From JBNAGF01 sp049801055 (GTDB taxonomy: Bacteria > Pseudomonadota > Alphaproteobacteria > Rhodobacterales > Rhodobacteraceae): a DNA stretch of 64,000 nucleotides. Numbering within the stretch: position 1 is the first letter of the stretch; each line of letters begins with the position of its first letter. Under the pieces are notes generated by a model that was given only the letters and a program-made list of their open reading frames with translations, was not told where the DNA came from and ran no database searches. The DNA lies in contig NZ_JBNAGF010000006.1 of NCBI RefSeq assembly GCF_049801055.1, positions 1 through 64,000 on the forward strand, read 5' to 3'. The translations under genes were made by a program, and so were the position numbers. Below are positions 43,497 to 51,881 of the stretch, in pieces.

Positions 43497-43695
43497 AGTC
43501 AGCCAAGGGCGGCGGATGGCAGGGACAGAAGGGCACCACTTGTAATTCATCGGTGGAACAAACGGCGCGGCCAGGAGCGAGGGGCTGCGACGCATGGCTT
43601 CTGTCTCGAATCCAGGCAGGGTCGATTGGGCCTGTTCTGGGGCTTTTTGAGGGCCGCCACGGCCAAGGGATAGAACTGAAAAGCGAGACGGCAGG

Positions 43696-46600
43696 ATGAA
43701 AATCGAAAGAAAATTCACGAAGGCAGGGCAGGACGCATATGCGGAGCTGGATTTTGTCGAGGCGACCTCGGAAATCCGCAATCCAGATGGCACCATTGTC
43801 TTTCGTCTCGACGGCATTGAGATCCCCGCAAGCTGGAGCCAGGTCGCCAGCGACGTGATCGCCCAGAAATACTTCCGCAAGGCCGGCGTGCCGGCACGCC
43901 TCAAGAAAGTGCGCGAAAAGGATGTCCCGGAATTTCTGTGGCGGTCGGTTCCTGCCGACGACGATGTGGAGTTTGCCGGTGAAACGTCTTCCAAGCAGGT
44001 GTTTGACCGCCTCGCCGGGGCGTGGGCCTATTGGGGTTGGAAGGGCGGCTATTTCTCCACCGAAGAGGACGCGCGCGCCTATTACGACGAAATGCGTTTT
44101 ATGCTGGCTACCCAGCGGGCCGCCCCGAACAGCCCTCAGTGGTTCAACACTGGTCTGCACTGGGCCTATGGCATCGACGGACCGGCGCAGGGTCACCACT
44201 ATGTTGACTACAAAACCGGCAAGCTGACCAAGTCGAAATCCTCTTACGAGCACCCGCAGCCGCATGCCTGCTTCATCCAGGGTGTGCAGGACGATCTGGT
44301 CAACGAAGGCGGCATCATGGATCTCTGGGTGCGTGAGGCCCGCCTGTTCAAGTACGGGTCGGGAACCGGCACCAATTTCAGCCACTTGCGCGGCGAAGGC
44401 GAAGCGCTGTCGGGCGGTGGCAAGTCCTCGGGTTTGATGGGCTTTCTGAAAATCGGGGATCGCGCCGCCGGTGCGATCAAATCAGGCGGGACAACCCGTC
44501 GGGCAGCGAAGATGGTGATCGTGGACGCCGATCACCCAGATATCGAGGACTTCATCCAGTGGAAGGTTCTCGAAGAGCAGAAAGTCGCGTCCATCGTGGC
44601 TGGCTCGAAGATGCACGAAAAGATGCTGAACGGCATCTTTGCAGCCATCCGCAACTGGGACGGCGCCGAGGAGGACGCCTATGATCTTTCCAAGAACGGT
44701 GGTCTGAAGCAGGCCGTCCGTGAGGCCAAGAAAGTCGCCATCCCTGAAACCTATGTCAAACGCGTGCTGGATTATGCCCGTCAGGGTCACACCAGCATCG
44801 AATTCCCGACCTATGATACCGACTGGGACAGCGAAGCATACAGCTCGGTCTCGGGACAGAACTCGAACAACTCGATCCGTGTGACCAACACCTTCCTCAA
44901 GGCGGTCGAGAAAGACGCGGACTGGGAGCTGATAAACCGGGTCGACGGCAAGGTGTCGAAAACAGTCAAGGCGCGCGATCTGTGGGAGAAGGTTGGCCAT
45001 GCCGCATGGGCCTGTGCCGATCCGGGCATCCAGTACCACGACACCGTCAACGAATGGCACACCTGCCCGGAAGACGGCGAGATCCGCGGCTCCAACCCGT
45101 GCTCGGAATACATGTTCCTTGATGACACGGCGTGCAACCTCGCCTCTATGAACCTGCTGACTTTCCTCAAGGGCGATCAGTTCCAGGCTGAGGATTACAT
45201 GCATGCGACGCGGCTCTGGACCCTGACGCTCGAGATCAGCGTGACTATGGCGCAGTTCCCGTCGAAGGAAATCGCGCAGCTGTCCTATGATTTCCGCACG
45301 CTGGGGCTTGGTTATGCCAATATCGGCGGCCTGCTGATGAACATGGGTTACGGCTACGACTCGGCCGAGGGCAGGGCGCTTTGCGGCGCATTGACCGCAA
45401 TCATGACCGGTGTGGCCTATGCAACTTCGGCCGAAGTGGCTGGCGAGCTTGGCACCTTTGACGGCTATGCCCGCAACGCCGATCACATGCTGCGGGTCAT
45501 GCGTAACCATCGCAATGCCGCTTATGGCGCAACGGACGGCTACGAAAAGCTGAGCGTCAAGCCGGTGCCGCTGGACCACGCCAATTGCCCCGATGCCCGT
45601 CTGATTGATCTGGCCATGTCGGCCTGGGACGAAGCATTGAGCCTCGGCGAAAAGAACGGTTACCGTAACGCGCAAGCCACGGTGATCGCGCCGACCGGCA
45701 CCATCGGGCTGGTGATGGACTGCGACACAACCGGGATCGAGCCGGACTTTGCCCTTGTGAAGTTCAAGAAGCTGGCTGGTGGCGGCTATTTCAAGATCAT
45801 CAACCGCTCGGTGCCGTCGGCGCTTGAAGGTCTGGGTTATTCGTCTTCCCAGATCGAAGAAATCGTCTCTTATGCAGTCGGACACGGAACCATCGGTAAC
45901 GCGCCGGGGATCAACCACACATCCCTGACCGGTCACGGGTTTGGCCCCAACGAATTGGCCAAAGTCGATGCCGCACTGGAATCGGCTTTTGATATCCGCT
46001 TTGTCTTCAACCAGTGGACGCTGGGCGAGGAGTTCTGCACCGGTGTGCTGGGCATCCCGGCAGAAAAGCTGAACGACCCGACCTTTGACCTGTTGCGTCA
46101 CCTCGGATTTACCCGCGCCGACATTGACGCCGCCAATGACCACGTCTGCGGAACGATGACGCTGGAGGGTGCGCCGCACCTGAACGAGGAGCACTACTCC
46201 ATCTTCGATTGCGCCAATCCCTGCGGCAAGAAGGGCAAGCGGTTCCTCAGCGTGGACAGCCATATCACCATGATGGCCGCAGCGCAGTCGTTCATCTCGG
46301 GCGCGATCTCCAAAACGATCAACATGCCCAATGACGCGACCATCGAGGATTGCCAGAAAGCCTACGAACTGAGCTGGAGCCTCGGCATCAAGGCCAATGC
46401 CCTCTACCGCGACGGCTCCAAGCTGAGCCAGCCGCTGGCAGCGGCACTGGTCGAGGATGACGACGAGGCGGCCGAAACCCTCGAAACCGGAACCCCGGCC
46501 GAAAAGGCGACCGTTCTGGCCGAGAAGATCATCGAAAAGGTAGTGGTCAAAGAGGTCGTCAAGTCGCATCGCGAGAAGATGCCGGAGCGCCGCAAGGGCT

Positions 46601-47367
46601 ATACTCAAAAGGCGATTGTCGGTGGTCACAAGGTGTACCTGCGCACCGGTGAATACGGCGACGGAAGCCTGGGCGAAATCTTTATCGACATGCACAAGGA
46701 AGGCGCTGGCTTCCGGGCGATGATGAACAACTTCGCCATCGCAGTGTCGGTTGGTCTGCAGTATGGCGTGCCGCTGGAGGAGTTCGTTGACGCCTTCACG
46801 TTCACCAAGTTCGAACCGGCCGGGATGGTGCAGGGCAACGACTCGATCAAGAACGCAACATCGATCCTCGATTACATCTTCCGCGAGCTGGCAGTGTCCT
46901 ATCTCGACCGCACCGATCTGGCGCATGTAAAGCCCGAAGGCGCGACCTTTGACGATATCGGCCGCGGTGAAGAGGAAGGCGTGTCAAACGTCAGCGAGAT
47001 CAGTGAAACTGCGGCGTCCAAGTCCTTGGAGGTTCTGAAACAAATCAGTTCGACCGGGTATCTTCGCAAGCGTCTTCCGCAAGATCTCGTGGTTCTGAAT
47101 GGCGGCCAGTCGCTGGGTGGAACGGCGCTCAGCGGGGCGGCTGATCCGGTCACGGCACTGCAGACGCTGGTGCCGGAAACCGGCTCGGCAGCGGCGGTGG
47201 AGTCCACCGCATTGTCCACCGGAACAGTCAGCATGGACGCCCGCACCAAAGCCAAGATGCAGGGCTATGAGGGCGACCCCTGCGGCGAATGCGGCAACTA
47301 TACGCTGGTGCGCAACGGCACCTGCATGAAATGCAACACCTGCGGCGCAACGAGCGGGTGTAGCTGA
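43696..47367 (+). CDS. nrdJ: class II (B12-dependent) ribonucleotide reductase
   Basis: Reduces ribonucleotides to deoxyribonucleotides with adenosylcobalamin as radical source, oxygen-independent. The 1223-residue protein has the catalytic barrel (SGTGTNFSHLRGEGE, SNPCSEYMFLDDTACNLASMNL with the radical-site Asn-Cys-Glu, PTGTIGLVMDCDTTGIEPD) followed by a long C-terminal extension ending in a zinc-finger-like CGECGNYTLVRNGTC-MKCNTC. The C-terminal redox cysteines (CGATSGCS) serve re-reduction. It is long for the family, as in alphaproteobacteria. NrdR-like boxes lie upstream, and a structured stretch and terminator follow. Confidence 0.95.
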   Translation: MKIERKFTKAGQDAYAELDFVEATSEIRNPDGTIVFRLDGIEIPASWSQVASDVIAQKYFRKAGVPARLKKVREKDVPEFLWRSVPADDDVEFAGETSSKQVFDRLAGAWAYWGWKGGYFSTEEDARAYYDEMRFMLATQRAAPNSPQWFNTGLHWAYGIDGPAQGHHYVDYKTGKLTKSKSSYEHPQPHACFIQGVQDDLVNEGGIMDLWVREARLFKYGSGTGTNFSHLRGEGEALSGGGKSSGLMGFLKIGDRAAGAIKSGGTTRRAAKMVIVDADHPDIEDFIQWKVLEEQKVASIVAGSKMHEKMLNGIFAAIRNWDGAEEDAYDLSKNGGLKQAVREAKKVAIPETYVKRVLDYARQGHTSIEFPTYDTDWDSEAYSSVSGQNSNNSIRVTNTFLKAVEKDADWELINRVDGKVSKTVKARDLWEKVGHAAWACADPGIQYHDTVNEWHTCPEDGEIRGSNPCSEYMFLDDTACNLASMNLLTFLKGDQFQAEDYMHATRLWTLTLEISVTMAQFPSKEIAQLSYDFRTLGLGYANIGGLLMNMGYGYDSAEGRALCGALTAIMTGVAYATSAEVAGELGTFDGYARNADHMLRVMRNHRNAAYGATDGYEKLSVKPVPLDHANCPDARLIDLAMSAWDEALSLGEKNGYRNAQATVIAPTGTIGLVMDCDTTGIEPDFALVKFKKLAGGGYFKIINRSVPSALEGLGYSSSQIEEIVSYAVGHGTIGNAPGINHTSLTGHGFGPNELAKVDAALESAFDIRFVFNQWTLGEEFCTGVLGIPAEKLNDPTFDLLRHLGFTRADIDAANDHVCGTMTLEGAPHLNEEHYSIFDCANPCGKKGKRFLSVDSHITMMAAAQSFISGAISKTINMPNDATIEDCQKAYELSWSLGIKANALYRDGSKLSQPLAAALVEDDDEAAETLETGTPAEKATVLAEKIIEKVVVKEVVKSHREKMPERRKGYTQKAIVGGHKVYLRTGEYGDGSLGEIFIDMHKEGAGFRAMMNNFAIAVSVGLQYGVPLEEFVDAFTFTKFEPAGMVQGNDSIKNATSILDYIFRELAVSYLDRTDLAHVKPEGATFDDIGRGEEEGVSNVSEISETAASKSLEVLKQISSTGYLRKRLPQDLVVLNGGQSLGGTALSGAADPVTALQTLVPETGSAAAVESTALSTGTVSMDARTKAKMQGYEGDPCGECGNYTLVRNGTCMKCNTCGATSGCS

Positions 47368-47770
47368 TGCCGGCCCCATCTCAGAATTTCGAACCGGATT
47401 TCGATGCGAGATGAGGGGCACTGACAAAGGATCGCGCCCGAGGGCGTGTAGGGACTGGCCAACCTTGGGGAAGGCTGGTCCCGACGAAACAGAAGGACTC
47501 GGGATCGTGCGTGTAAGCGCCTCTGATCAAGGGTCCGCTCGGCAGGCGGGGGACGGCTGCCGGGTCACAGGGTGGGACGGAAAGACCTAGTCCTTCCCAC
47601 TCTCCCAAGGGGCGGGTGCGCTCGCCCCAGACGACGTCCAGGCCGCAGGCAAAAAAACACCGGGCGGTAAACTAGATGAGCTTGGATGGCGAAACTGGGG
47701 GGCTTGTGCCCCCCATTTTTTCGTCCGATAACCGAACCGGTTCAATCGGATGACAGCAGGAGGGTGCAGC
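47368..47770 (+). ncRNA. unassigned structured RNA candidate downstream of nrdJ
   Basis: A ~350-base gene-free stretch (core about 47400-47721) with dense nested pairing: CCCCATCTC/GAGATGAGGGG just after nrdJ; GGGACTGGCC/GGCTGGTCCC (10 pairs incl. wobbles); an outer CCCGAG/CTCGGG pair around it; CGGCAG/CTGCCG; GTGGGA/TCCCAC; and GGGGCG/CGCCCC. It ends in a perfect terminator at 47697. It does not show the sequence marks of RNase P RNA, tmRNA, SRP RNA or a cobalamin riboswitch. Either an independent small RNA or an unusual nrdJ 3' UTR. Confidence 0.4.
47696..47721 (+). terminator. perfect rho-independent terminator
   Basis: GGGGGGC-TTGT-GCCCCCC-ATTTTTT: a 7-bp GC stem with a 4-base loop and a U-tract, the end of the nrdJ transcript or of the RNA candidate. 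It lies 50 bases before the glycosyltransferase start. Confidence 0.9.
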
Positions 47771-48517
47771 TTGCCAGACCTCAGCATTTGCATTCCTGCG
47801 TATGACATGGGAGGCGACGGCGCGCGCTTCCTCAGGGAATCTCTCGATGTCCTGAAAAAGCAGACCTTTCGGAGTTTCGAAGTGATCGTTTCGGATCAAT
47901 CCGACGAGAGCGCCGTGCAAGAGGTCTGTGACGCAGCGGGCGCTGGCATGGCGGTTCGGCACCTGTGGTTCCGTGAAGGCAAGCGGCAGGCATCGGCCAA
48001 TTGCAACAACGCAATCCGCCATGCCCGGGGTGATATCGTCAAAGTGCTGTTTCAGGATGATCTGCTGAGCGGGGACGATGCGCTGGAAAAGATCGCAGCG
48101 GGCTTTGCCGATCCTCACGTGTCGTGGGCCTTGTGTGGTTCGGGCGTAACCCGCGATGGCACCACGGTCGAGCGGCCGATGATCCCCCGGATGCATCCGC
48201 AGATCCATTTCGGCAAGAATACGGTGTCCAGCCCGTCGGTTCTGGCCGCTCGCCGTGACAAGGTTCTGGAGTTCGACGAAGACTTGATCTGGCTGATGGA
48301 TGTGGAAATTTACCGCCGCTACGAATTGCAGTATGGCCCGCCGGCAATCCTGCCCGATACGCTGATCCTGAACCGGTTGCATGCCGGGCAGGTCAGCGCC
48401 GGCGTGACACCCGACCTGCGGCGGCGCGAACTGGCATATGTGCGTCAGAAGTTCAGCGGCTCCGAGGCTTTCCGCGACCGCCTGGCCTATTTGAAACAGG
48501 TTCTCAAGGCGCGCTAA
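47771..48517 (+). CDS. family 2 glycosyltransferase
   Basis: A GT-A-fold glycosyltransferase of 248 residues. DLSICIPAYDMGGDGARFL at the N-terminus, FEVIVSDQSDESAVQEVC (nucleotide-sugar contact), ARGDIVKVLFQDDLLSGDD (DxD-like metal motif) and the SPSVLAARR segment. No membrane helices; it could act at the inner face of the membrane on envelope or capsule sugars. The TTG at 47771 has an ideal AGGAGG 7 bases before it and is preferred to the ATG at 47750, which would put that site inside the gene. It may share a transcript with the TylF-like gene. Confidence 0.82.
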   Translation: MPDLSICIPAYDMGGDGARFLRESLDVLKKQTFRSFEVIVSDQSDESAVQEVCDAAGAGMAVRHLWFREGKRQASANCNNAIRHARGDIVKVLFQDDLLSGDDALEKIAAGFADPHVSWALCGSGVTRDGTTVERPMIPRMHPQIHFGKNTVSSPSVLAARRDKVLEFDEDLIWLMDVEIYRRYELQYGPPAILPDTLILNRLHAGQVSAGVTPDLRRRELAYVRQKFSGSEAFRDRLAYLKQVLKAR

Positions 48518-48555
48518 AACAAGCGTGCAGCGTATTACATTCAGGAGGGCCGAAA

Positions 48556-49326
48556 GTGGACCCGATTACATCATCAATCCGCTATCTGCGCCGAGCGCTG
48601 ACCCGCGCGCCATACAAGTATGATTATTTCGGTGATCATCTTGCGGTGCGCAAGAAGTATATACCCTTTCTGCATGATGACGCGTTTCAGCAGAGTTGGG
48701 AGCAGGTCTGCAAGGAAAGTGAACCGCATTGGATCGGCGGAACGCCCGACATCCGCTGGCGGGTTCATGTCTGCCTCTGGGCGGCCGAGTGCTGCTTGCG
48801 GATTGACGGGGATTTTGCCGAGTTCGGAGTCAATACCGGGCTTCTGTCGACGATGATCGTGCGAAACACCAAGTTCGATGAAAGCGGCAAGAAGTTCTTT
48901 CTGTTCGACACCTACGAGGGCATCCCGGTTGACATGGCCAGCGAAAACGAAATGGCCGGTGTCCACAAGATGAACAAGAACATGTATGCTGGAAACCCGG
49001 CCAACACCAACATCATCGAATTTGCCCGCAAACAGTTCGCGCCGCATCCCAATGTGGAGCTGGTGCAGGGATTGCTGCCGGGTTCGATTGACGAAGTTTC
49101 GTTCGATAGCCTCAGCTACATCTCGATCGATCTCAATATCACGTCGGCCGAGATTGGTGTGATCGAGGCGATCTGGGATCGGATCACGCCGGGCGGGATC
49201 ATCGTTCTGGATGATTACGGCCTGTCCGGCCACGAAGAGCAGAACGCCGCGTGGAACGCGTTTGCCGCCAAGGCAGACAGGATGATCATGTCGCTGCCGA
49301 CCGGGCAGGGGATCCTGATGCGCTAG
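48556..49326 (+). CDS. TylF/MycF-like O-methyltransferase
   Basis: A 256-residue class I methyltransferase of the macrocin O-methyltransferase (TylF) family: GDFAEFGVNTGLLSTMIV (motif I), FFLFDTYEGIPVDM (motif II), FVQG-type segment VELVQGLLPGSI and IIVLDDYG with metal-binding Asp pair. Such enzymes methylate sugar hydroxyls in antibiotics or surface polysaccharides; next to a glycosyltransferase gene, methylation of a glycan is likely. GTG start at 48556 behind AGGAGGG. No signal peptide. Confidence 0.85.
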   Translation: MDPITSSIRYLRRALTRAPYKYDYFGDHLAVRKKYIPFLHDDAFQQSWEQVCKESEPHWIGGTPDIRWRVHVCLWAAECCLRIDGDFAEFGVNTGLLSTMIVRNTKFDESGKKFFLFDTYEGIPVDMASENEMAGVHKMNKNMYAGNPANTNIIEFARKQFAPHPNVELVQGLLPGSIDEVSFDSLSYISIDLNITSAEIGVIEAIWDRITPGGIIVLDDYGLSGHEEQNAAWNAFAAKADRMIMSLPTGQGILMR

Positions 49327-49370
49327 CAGGAAACGCGAACAAGAACCCCGTGCCCGGTCGGCCGACCGCC

Positions 49371-50927
49371 TCAGAGTGGCAGATGGATCCTGAAGGTCTC
49401 GCGGATTGCCATGTCGAGCGCCGGGTCGAACTGCGCCGGCGATGGCTCGGACAGGATCTGTTCCTTTCGGGCGATCGCCTTTTCGATCAGGTCCGGTTTA
49501 CCCAGTTCTGCCCATTCCTTGGGTGAGCTGCGATCTCCGAGCGCGGGATAGACGTGATCGGATTGCATCCGGCCAAGCGTCTGTTCCGTGCCGAGGTAAT
49601 GCCCGCTGCCCCCGAGGCAGACTTCGGCGATCTGGTCGAGCGCCAACGTCTCGTCGGTGACTTCGATGCCACGCACACAGCGCATGGCCTGTCCGATCAG
49701 GTCATCGCCGAGGATCAGGGACTCGTGGCAGAACCCCAGCAGAGATGCATGCATTCCGGCGGCCTCATAAACCATGTTGAGCCCAGAGAGCCCGACCATA
49801 ACGTTTGAACACATCTGTTCCCACCCCGCCTGCATGTCAGGCAGCTTGGCATCCGACGCACCGGCAGCAGCCCCGCCCGGCAGGTCATAGAACCGGTGCA
49901 TTTGCGCGCATCCAGCGCTCAACAGGGCCTGTTCCCCCGATCCGACGGTCATTGCCCCGCTGCGCAGATCAAGCCCGAATGGCCATGTGCCAAAGATCGC
50001 TGGCGCACCCGGCTTCACCGCGTTCACATAGACCAATCCGGCAAGGCATTCGGCCACGGCCTGTACGATGGCCCCGGCGATGGTCGAAGGCGCGGTTGCC
50101 CCGGCCATACCTGCTGACAGCAGCAGCACCGGCATACCGGCCTTGATGCAGGCCTCCATCACTTCGCAGCTTTCGGTGGCGAATTTCATCGGGGGCACAA
50201 CAAAGCAGTTGGAGTTCGACACAAATGGTCGTTCGAGCCACTTGTCCTCGCCACCAGCGATCATGTGCAGCATCTCGGTGGCCGGCGCGACGTAAGATGG
50301 GTCGGTAAAGGAGGTGCCGATATGTTTGAACGTGCCTGAGCAACAGGCATAGATCGTATTCAGATCCATCTCGCGATTATCGGGGATATCCCGGCAGACC
50401 ATTGGGCGCTGCACAAAATGGATGTTGTCGAGCTGCTGGCAGATCCGAGAGGCATCGTGCAGATCCTGCACGGTGGAATCGCGGTATTCCCGACCATGCA
50501 CGTCGACCATGTGAACGGCCGCACCGGCTGTGCCGTAGTGGACGCGTGAGCCTGACAGGTCGAGATCGGTTTTACCATCGCGACTGCACAGCATAACCGA
50601 GCGGTTGGCGCGGGCCAAAGTGTCCTCGACCAGCGCCCGGGGAAACCGGATGCGGCCGTCTTCTCCCAGTACGCATCCCGCCGCGATCAGATAGGCGACC
50701 CCGCTCTCTGGCGCGTCGGCAAGACCGATCCGTTCCAGTGCATCGAGGGCGGTATTGTGTATGCGCTCCATGTCTGCCTGCGACAGCGGATTGTATTGCC
50801 CGCCTTCAAGGCCGGGGCGAATGGGGCGCAGATGATCGGGCAAGGCCGTGGCACGGGCTGCACGGCGGGCGGCGCGGCCACCGCTGCGGGAGGCCGATGG
50901 CGAAGAAGAGCGGGAGATTTCGTTCAT
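49371..50927 (-). CDS. non-pyrrolysine MttB-family methyltransferase
   Basis: A 518-residue homologue of trimethylamine methyltransferase MttB. Sequence landmarks: LRPIRPGLEGGQYNPLSQADMERIH, RVHYGTAGAAVHM, PMVCRDIPDNREMDLN, FGTWPFGLDLRSGAMT and GGSGHYLGTEQTLGRMQSDHVYP. The frame runs through without an in-frame amber codon at the pyrrolysine position, so it belongs to the MtgB-like group that demethylates quaternary amines such as glycine betaine with a corrinoid protein. The likely partner corrinoid gene is 38 kb away (10357). N-terminal ~30 residues are Arg/Ser/Ala-rich. Substrate not known. Confidence 0.9.
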   Translation of the reverse strand: MNEISRSSSPSASRSGGRAARRAARATALPDHLRPIRPGLEGGQYNPLSQADMERIHNTALDALERIGLADAPESGVAYLIAAGCVLGEDGRIRFPRALVEDTLARANRSVMLCSRDGKTDLDLSGSRVHYGTAGAAVHMVDVHGREYRDSTVQDLHDASRICQQLDNIHFVQRPMVCRDIPDNREMDLNTIYACCSGTFKHIGTSFTDPSYVAPATEMLHMIAGGEDKWLERPFVSNSNCFVVPPMKFATESCEVMEACIKAGMPVLLLSAGMAGATAPSTIAGAIVQAVAECLAGLVYVNAVKPGAPAIFGTWPFGLDLRSGAMTVGSGEQALLSAGCAQMHRFYDLPGGAAAGASDAKLPDMQAGWEQMCSNVMVGLSGLNMVYEAAGMHASLLGFCHESLILGDDLIGQAMRCVRGIEVTDETLALDQIAEVCLGGSGHYLGTEQTLGRMQSDHVYPALGDRSSPKEWAELGKPDLIEKAIARKEQILSEPSPAQFDPALDMAIRETFRIHLPL

Positions 50928-51315
50928 GTAGAGAGTCCGGTATCGGGAGGTTTCTGATCAGAGTCCAAAAAAGGAGATTTCAGATCAGGCCCGGACGGCC
51001 GCGCGCCGCGCGTCCGCGATTTGCCCCGATGGTGCGACAGACAAGAGCAACTTTGCTGAATGCGCCTTGCACGGTTTATCCTCGGATGTCCCGGTTTTTA
51101 AGGGATTTTGACAAGCCCCCTGCGTCAATCTGTTCTGTTTGCGACCCGGTTTCCTGAAAGCGAACGCTAATTTCTGCCGATTTGGGGCGAGTATCGGCAG
51201 GTTCCGGCGGAAGTGCACATCCGTGATTTGAACGTGAACACCACAATTCCCACGTTTTTGTTGTGGCGAGGGACGATTGCGCCCCTCGCCACTCAAGGAA
51301 ACAGGAGATACTGAA
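50928..51315. other. intergenic region between MttB homologue and OMP gene
   Basis: A 388-base divergent gap. It holds a GATCAG-rich pair of related stretches near 50958-50997 of unknown meaning, and a strong hairpin (51263-51292) in the leader of the beta-barrel gene. No coding sequence of note. Confidence 0.5.
51263..51292 (+). promoter_or_regulatory. 5' leader hairpin of the OMP gene
   Basis: GTGGCGAGGG and CCCTCGCCAC, 10 perfect pairs with a ~10-base loop, end 23 bases before the start codon at 51316. It has no U-tract. It probably stabilises the mRNA or serves as a control element, as for many outer-membrane protein mRNAs. Confidence 0.45.
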
Positions 51316-51828
51316 ATGAAACTCTTGACCCCTGCGCTTGTGGCCTCGGCTCTGTTGACCACACCCGCGATTGCAGGCGACTGGACCGGTGCCTATGGCG
51401 GTATCGGGATCGGGCAGACCGATGCAGACGGCCCCGGTGCTCTGGATGGTGACAACACCTCGTATGGTGTTCATCTCGGCTATGACTACGATTTCGGAGA
51501 CATCGTTCTGGGTGGCGAGTTCGAATATGACCGCACCAACATATCGCTTGGAAACGGAGCTGCGCAGCTGGACAACGTGGCCCGCCTGAAACTCAAGGCT
51601 GGGTATGATTTCGGCGCGGTTCTCGGTTATGCGGTTCTGGGCGGCGCAAATGCCGATTTCTCGACGGGCAACGAAAGCGGGTATCTCTACGGGCTTGGCC
51701 TTGGGGTTCCAGTGACCGATCAGTGGTCGTTCAGCGGCGAAATTCTGCGCCATGATTTTAGCAATGTGAACGGTGCCGGCGACGCAAAGGCCGATACGCT
51801 CAACCTGCGTGCATCGTTCCGGTTCTGA
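51316..51828 (+). CDS. outer-membrane beta-barrel protein (opacity/OmpA-like)
   Basis: A 170-residue outer-membrane protein. Signal ~1-20 (TTPAIA-GD), then eight alternating amphipathic strands ending in the typical C-terminal Phe (LRASFRF). Strands are recognisable as GAYGGIGIGQTD, SYGVHLGYDYDFGDIVLGGEFEYD, GAVLGYAVLGGANADF and WSFSGEILRHDF. Matches small 8-strand porins common in Rhodobacteraceae. AGGAG upstream and start at 51316. Terminator downstream. Confidence 0.85.
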   Translation: MKLLTPALVASALLTTPAIAGDWTGAYGGIGIGQTDADGPGALDGDNTSYGVHLGYDYDFGDIVLGGEFEYDRTNISLGNGAAQLDNVARLKLKAGYDFGAVLGYAVLGGANADFSTGNESGYLYGLGLGVPVTDQWSFSGEILRHDFSNVNGAGDAKADTLNLRASFRF

Positions 51829-51853
51829 CCAAACCCACTCACGGTGGAACCAG

Positions 51854-51881
51854 AGAGGCCGGGGAAACCCGGCCTCTTTTT
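51854..51881 (+). terminator. rho-independent terminator of the OMP gene
   Basis: AGAGGCCGGG-GAAA-CCCGGCCTCT followed by TTTTT: 10 perfect pairs with a GNRA-type tetraloop. It may also stop transcription of the convergent aminotransferase gene on the other strand. Confidence 0.9.

Larger units (their letters stand above)
43154..43695. other. nrdJ upstream region
   Basis: A 540-base gene-free stretch between the lipoprotein start and nrdJ. It holds three NrdR-like boxes (listed separately) at 43433-43496, about 200 bases before the nrdJ start, so the nrdJ mRNA may have a long leader. No cobalamin riboswitch box was seen in it. No other gene supported. Confidence 0.55.

Noticed and set aside
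43154..43695. Cobalamin riboswitch upstream of nrdJ
   Set aside because: No B12-box-like sequence; NrdR-like boxes explain the conserved-looking sites better.
44482..46926. An 814-codon minus-strand frame inside nrdJ
   Set aside because: Antisense shadow of a GC-rich gene; the plus strand encodes an unmistakable ribonucleotide reductase.
47368..47721. RNase P RNA, tmRNA or SRP RNA after nrdJ
   Set aside because: The conserved sequence marks of each (GAGGAAAGTCC, tag-coding frame with tRNA-like T-arm, GGAAGCAGCC-type apical loop) are absent.
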